32,278 bases of DNA from UMGS1370 sp963557065. Lineage in GTDB: Bacteria; Bacillota; Clostridia; Lachnospirales; Lachnospiraceae. Positions 31,054-32,278 of this stretch are shown piece after piece (positions within the stretch are counted from its first letter, which is position 1; each line of letters starts with the position of its first letter). The translations under genes and the position numbers were made by a program. Where the stretch lies: positions 1 through 32,278 of the forward strand of contig CAUWCT010000054.1 of NCBI GenBank assembly GCA_963557065.1. The letters are read 5' to 3'. The notes beneath the pieces are model-generated. The model was not told where the DNA came from and searched no databases. It saw only the letters and a program-made list of their open reading frames with translations.

Positions 31054-31980
31054 TTATTTATTTGCTGCTTTTTGCGCATTTAAGAGAGCGGTGTGTCCGG
31101 CCAATAATCCTTTTTCAACCTGTTCCAGAGTGCCGGAATAGGCTTCGTCTTCGTGTTCTAAACTGATGGTTCCCGTATATCCAATGGAATTTAGGCACTG
31201 GAAAATTCTCGTCCAGTCCAGTTCCCCTCTTCCGGGAATCCGGTATTCCCACCAGGAAAAATCTGTTAAAATTCCGGTTTTGGCCAGGCGCTCCCTGTGG
31301 ATTTTGGTATCCTTTGCATGGAAATGGAAAATCCGGCTGCCAAACTGTTCAATAGGGCCGTAGGGGTCGATCATCTCCCATACAAGATGGCTGGGATCGT
31401 AAGCCAGTCCCACGTTAGGGCTGTCCAGACGGTCAAAAATCTGCTGCCACATAATCGGAGAGATAGCGATATTTCCCATAAGGGGACAATTTTCAAAGCA
31501 CAGGCGTACCTGATGTTTTTCCGCCAATTCAACAATGGGACCAAACAGATCCTGTACAGCATCCAGACTTCTGACAGGAATCCTTCGGATCAGATTCCCC
31601 CGATCTTTTACAGCCGGATCACGGTCATAAAGACCTTCCTCAATCGATTTGTTAATACCGGTAGAGGTAATTACTTTCTCAATGCCTAAAGCGCCTGCAA
31701 ATTCAATGCGCTTTTTTAATTCCTCCAAATGTGCGGCAGCTTCTTTGGGGTCTGTGCTTAAGTAATTGCGGCAGTAGATCAGGGCAGTAATGGAAATGTT
31801 GCCTTTTGCCAGCACAGATTCAAACTCATCCCGGTTCAGTCCCAGGCTGGGGCCGCATTCCAGATCGTCAAATCCATGGAAAACAGCCCAGTCTGCAATG
31901 GAGGTCAGTGTGGCATTTTCCGGATGATTGCTGTGAATACATTGTTCAGCAATGGCATTTGTTATAAAACCATACTTCAT
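31054..31980 (-). CDS. Sugar phosphate isomerase/epimerase-like TIM barrel (first of two)
   Basis: This 308-residue protein is the first gene of the minus-strand operon. Metal-ligand motifs of the xylose-isomerase-like TIM barrel are clear: CFENCPLMG (Glu), GLAYDPSHLVWE (Asp/His), IFHFHAKDTKI (His/Asp) and TISLEHEDE (Glu), with YRIPGRGELDW between the last two, a motif common in this family's epimerase/dehydratase branch. AAAGGAG lies 9-10 nt before the ATG. Its promoter and a candidate operator lie just upstream at 32007-32058. The substrate is not known. Confidence 0.88.
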   Translation of the reverse strand: MKYGFITNAIAEQCIHSNHPENATLTSIADWAVFHGFDDLECGPSLGLNRDEFESVLAKGNISITALIYCRNYLSTDPKEAAAHLEELKKRIEFAGALGIEKVITSTGINKSIEEGLYDRDPAVKDRGNLIRRIPVRSLDAVQDLFGPIVELAEKHQVRLCFENCPLMGNIAISPIMWQQIFDRLDSPNVGLAYDPSHLVWEMIDPYGPIEQFGSRIFHFHAKDTKIHRERLAKTGILTDFSWWEYRIPGRGELDWTRIFQCLNSIGYTGTISLEHEDEAYSGTLEQVEKGLLAGHTALLNAQKAANK

Positions 31981-32006
31981 AGACCAAACTCCTTTGTGAA
32001 TTATTT

Positions 32007-32058
32007 ACTTATACGTATCAGTTAACTTAAGAATACAATACTGAAAATGGTTTGTCAA
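32007..32058 (-). promoter_or_regulatory. Promoter and operator-like palindrome of the sugar operon
   Basis: On the minus strand TTGACA (32058-32053), 17 nt, TATTCT (32035-32030), start near 32023. Immediately downstream, ACTTATACGTATCAGT (32007-32022) is a palindrome with one mismatched pair centred on CG, like GntR- or LacI-type operators, and AGTTAACTT (32020-32028) overlaps it. A repressor there would block initiation. No regulator gene for it lies in the window. Confidence 0.75.
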
Positions 32059-32092
32059 TATAATTAATTAAAATATTTAAAAATATGTAACA

Positions 32093-32231
32093 GTTCAGCC
32101 TTGCGAAGATTCAGGCAGAAAAACGCGTCGAAAGCTTGTTTTCATAAGAGTTTTTCTGTCTGAATCTTCATAGGGCGGACGCCAGACGCTTCTTGTCCGC
32201 TGCAAGCGGGCAAGAAGATGCAAGGCTGAAC
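32093..32231. repeat. 139-bp nested-palindrome element
   Basis: The outer arms GTTCAGCCTTGC (32093-32104) and GCAAGGCTGAAC (32220-32231) are perfect inverted repeats. Inside lie a 20-bp inverted pair with one mismatch (32105-32124 with 32150-32169), GGCG-GA-CGCC (32173-32182) and CTTCTTGTCCGC-TGCAA-GCGGGCAAGAAG (32189-32217, one wobble). There is no ORF. It looks like a non-coding palindromic repeat (MITE- or REP-like). Fragments occur at 16126-16160, 17952-17965 and 35-50. Confidence 0.8.
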
Positions 32232-32265
32232 CAATGTCATTTAGTTAATTTTATATCCATATGGT
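32232..32265. repeat. Right copy of 34-bp terminal inverted repeat
   Basis: This is the exact reverse complement of 1-34. It directly abuts the nested-palindrome element, whereas the left copy abuts only a remnant of that element. The last 13 bases of the window (32266-32278) show nothing further. Confidence 0.85.
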
Positions 32266-32278
32266 TAGATTCCAAAAA

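Overview
The window looks like a chromosomal piece of a Gram-positive, spore-forming anaerobe, most plausibly a gut Lachnospiraceae/Clostridia species. This rests on a CIRCE-controlled small heat-shock gene, a stand-alone Spo0A-type DNA-binding domain, a radical-SAM maturase, a clostridial polyamine operon, rubrerythrin, a DUF6062 protein, AGGAGG-type ribosome sites and sigma-A promoters. The family-level placement is inference. No rRNA, tRNA, CRISPR array, transposase or phage structural gene was seen.

Layout. 1-3.5 kb: Hsp20 behind a CIRCE/promoter overlap; a divergent pair made of a Spo0A C-terminal-like protein and an XRE/S24-like regulator; an anaerobic sulfatase-maturase-type radical SAM protein. 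3.55-3.91 kb: a promoter-to-terminator unit of about 310 nt, best read as a large structured RNA. 3.98-10.3 kb: speD-speA-speE-speB-CASDH-nspC, a tight polyamine operon holding two alternative routes to spermidine, closed by a terminator. 10.4-17.1 kb: D-Ala-D-Ala carboxypeptidase with cell-wall repeats, RmlD-like reductase, dicarboxylate/amino-acid:cation symporter, DUF6062, NUDIX hydrolase, rubrerythrin and a membrane-anchored metallophosphoesterase.

17.1-19.0 kb is accessory DNA. On the minus strand a consensus promoter drives a compact structured RNA ending in a strong terminator, followed 20 nt later by a PBECR4-like nuclease gene. On the plus strand lies an AT-rich island with a gene broken at codon 4 and a small lipoprotein gene. 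19.0-27.3 kb: a leader with competing terminator pairings, then a five-gene nickel/peptide-type ABC importer and larB-larC-larE, so nickel uptake is joined to synthesis of the nickel-pincer nucleotide cofactor; the enzyme that uses the cofactor (LarA type) is absent. 27.4-27.9 kb: a RelE/ParE-type toxin-antitoxin pair. 27.9-32.0 kb: a minus-strand operon of two Gfo/Idh/MocA oxidoreductases alternating with two sugar-phosphate isomerase/epimerase-like TIM barrels, behind a promoter with an operator-like palindrome.

The two window ends carry a perfect 34-bp inverted repeat. At the right end it abuts a 139-bp nested-palindrome element, fragments of which recur near 16.1 kb, 17.95 kb and position 35. 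The most interesting unexplained signals are the RNA/PBECR4 pair, the large RNA before the polyamine operon and the leader of the nickel/lar operon.
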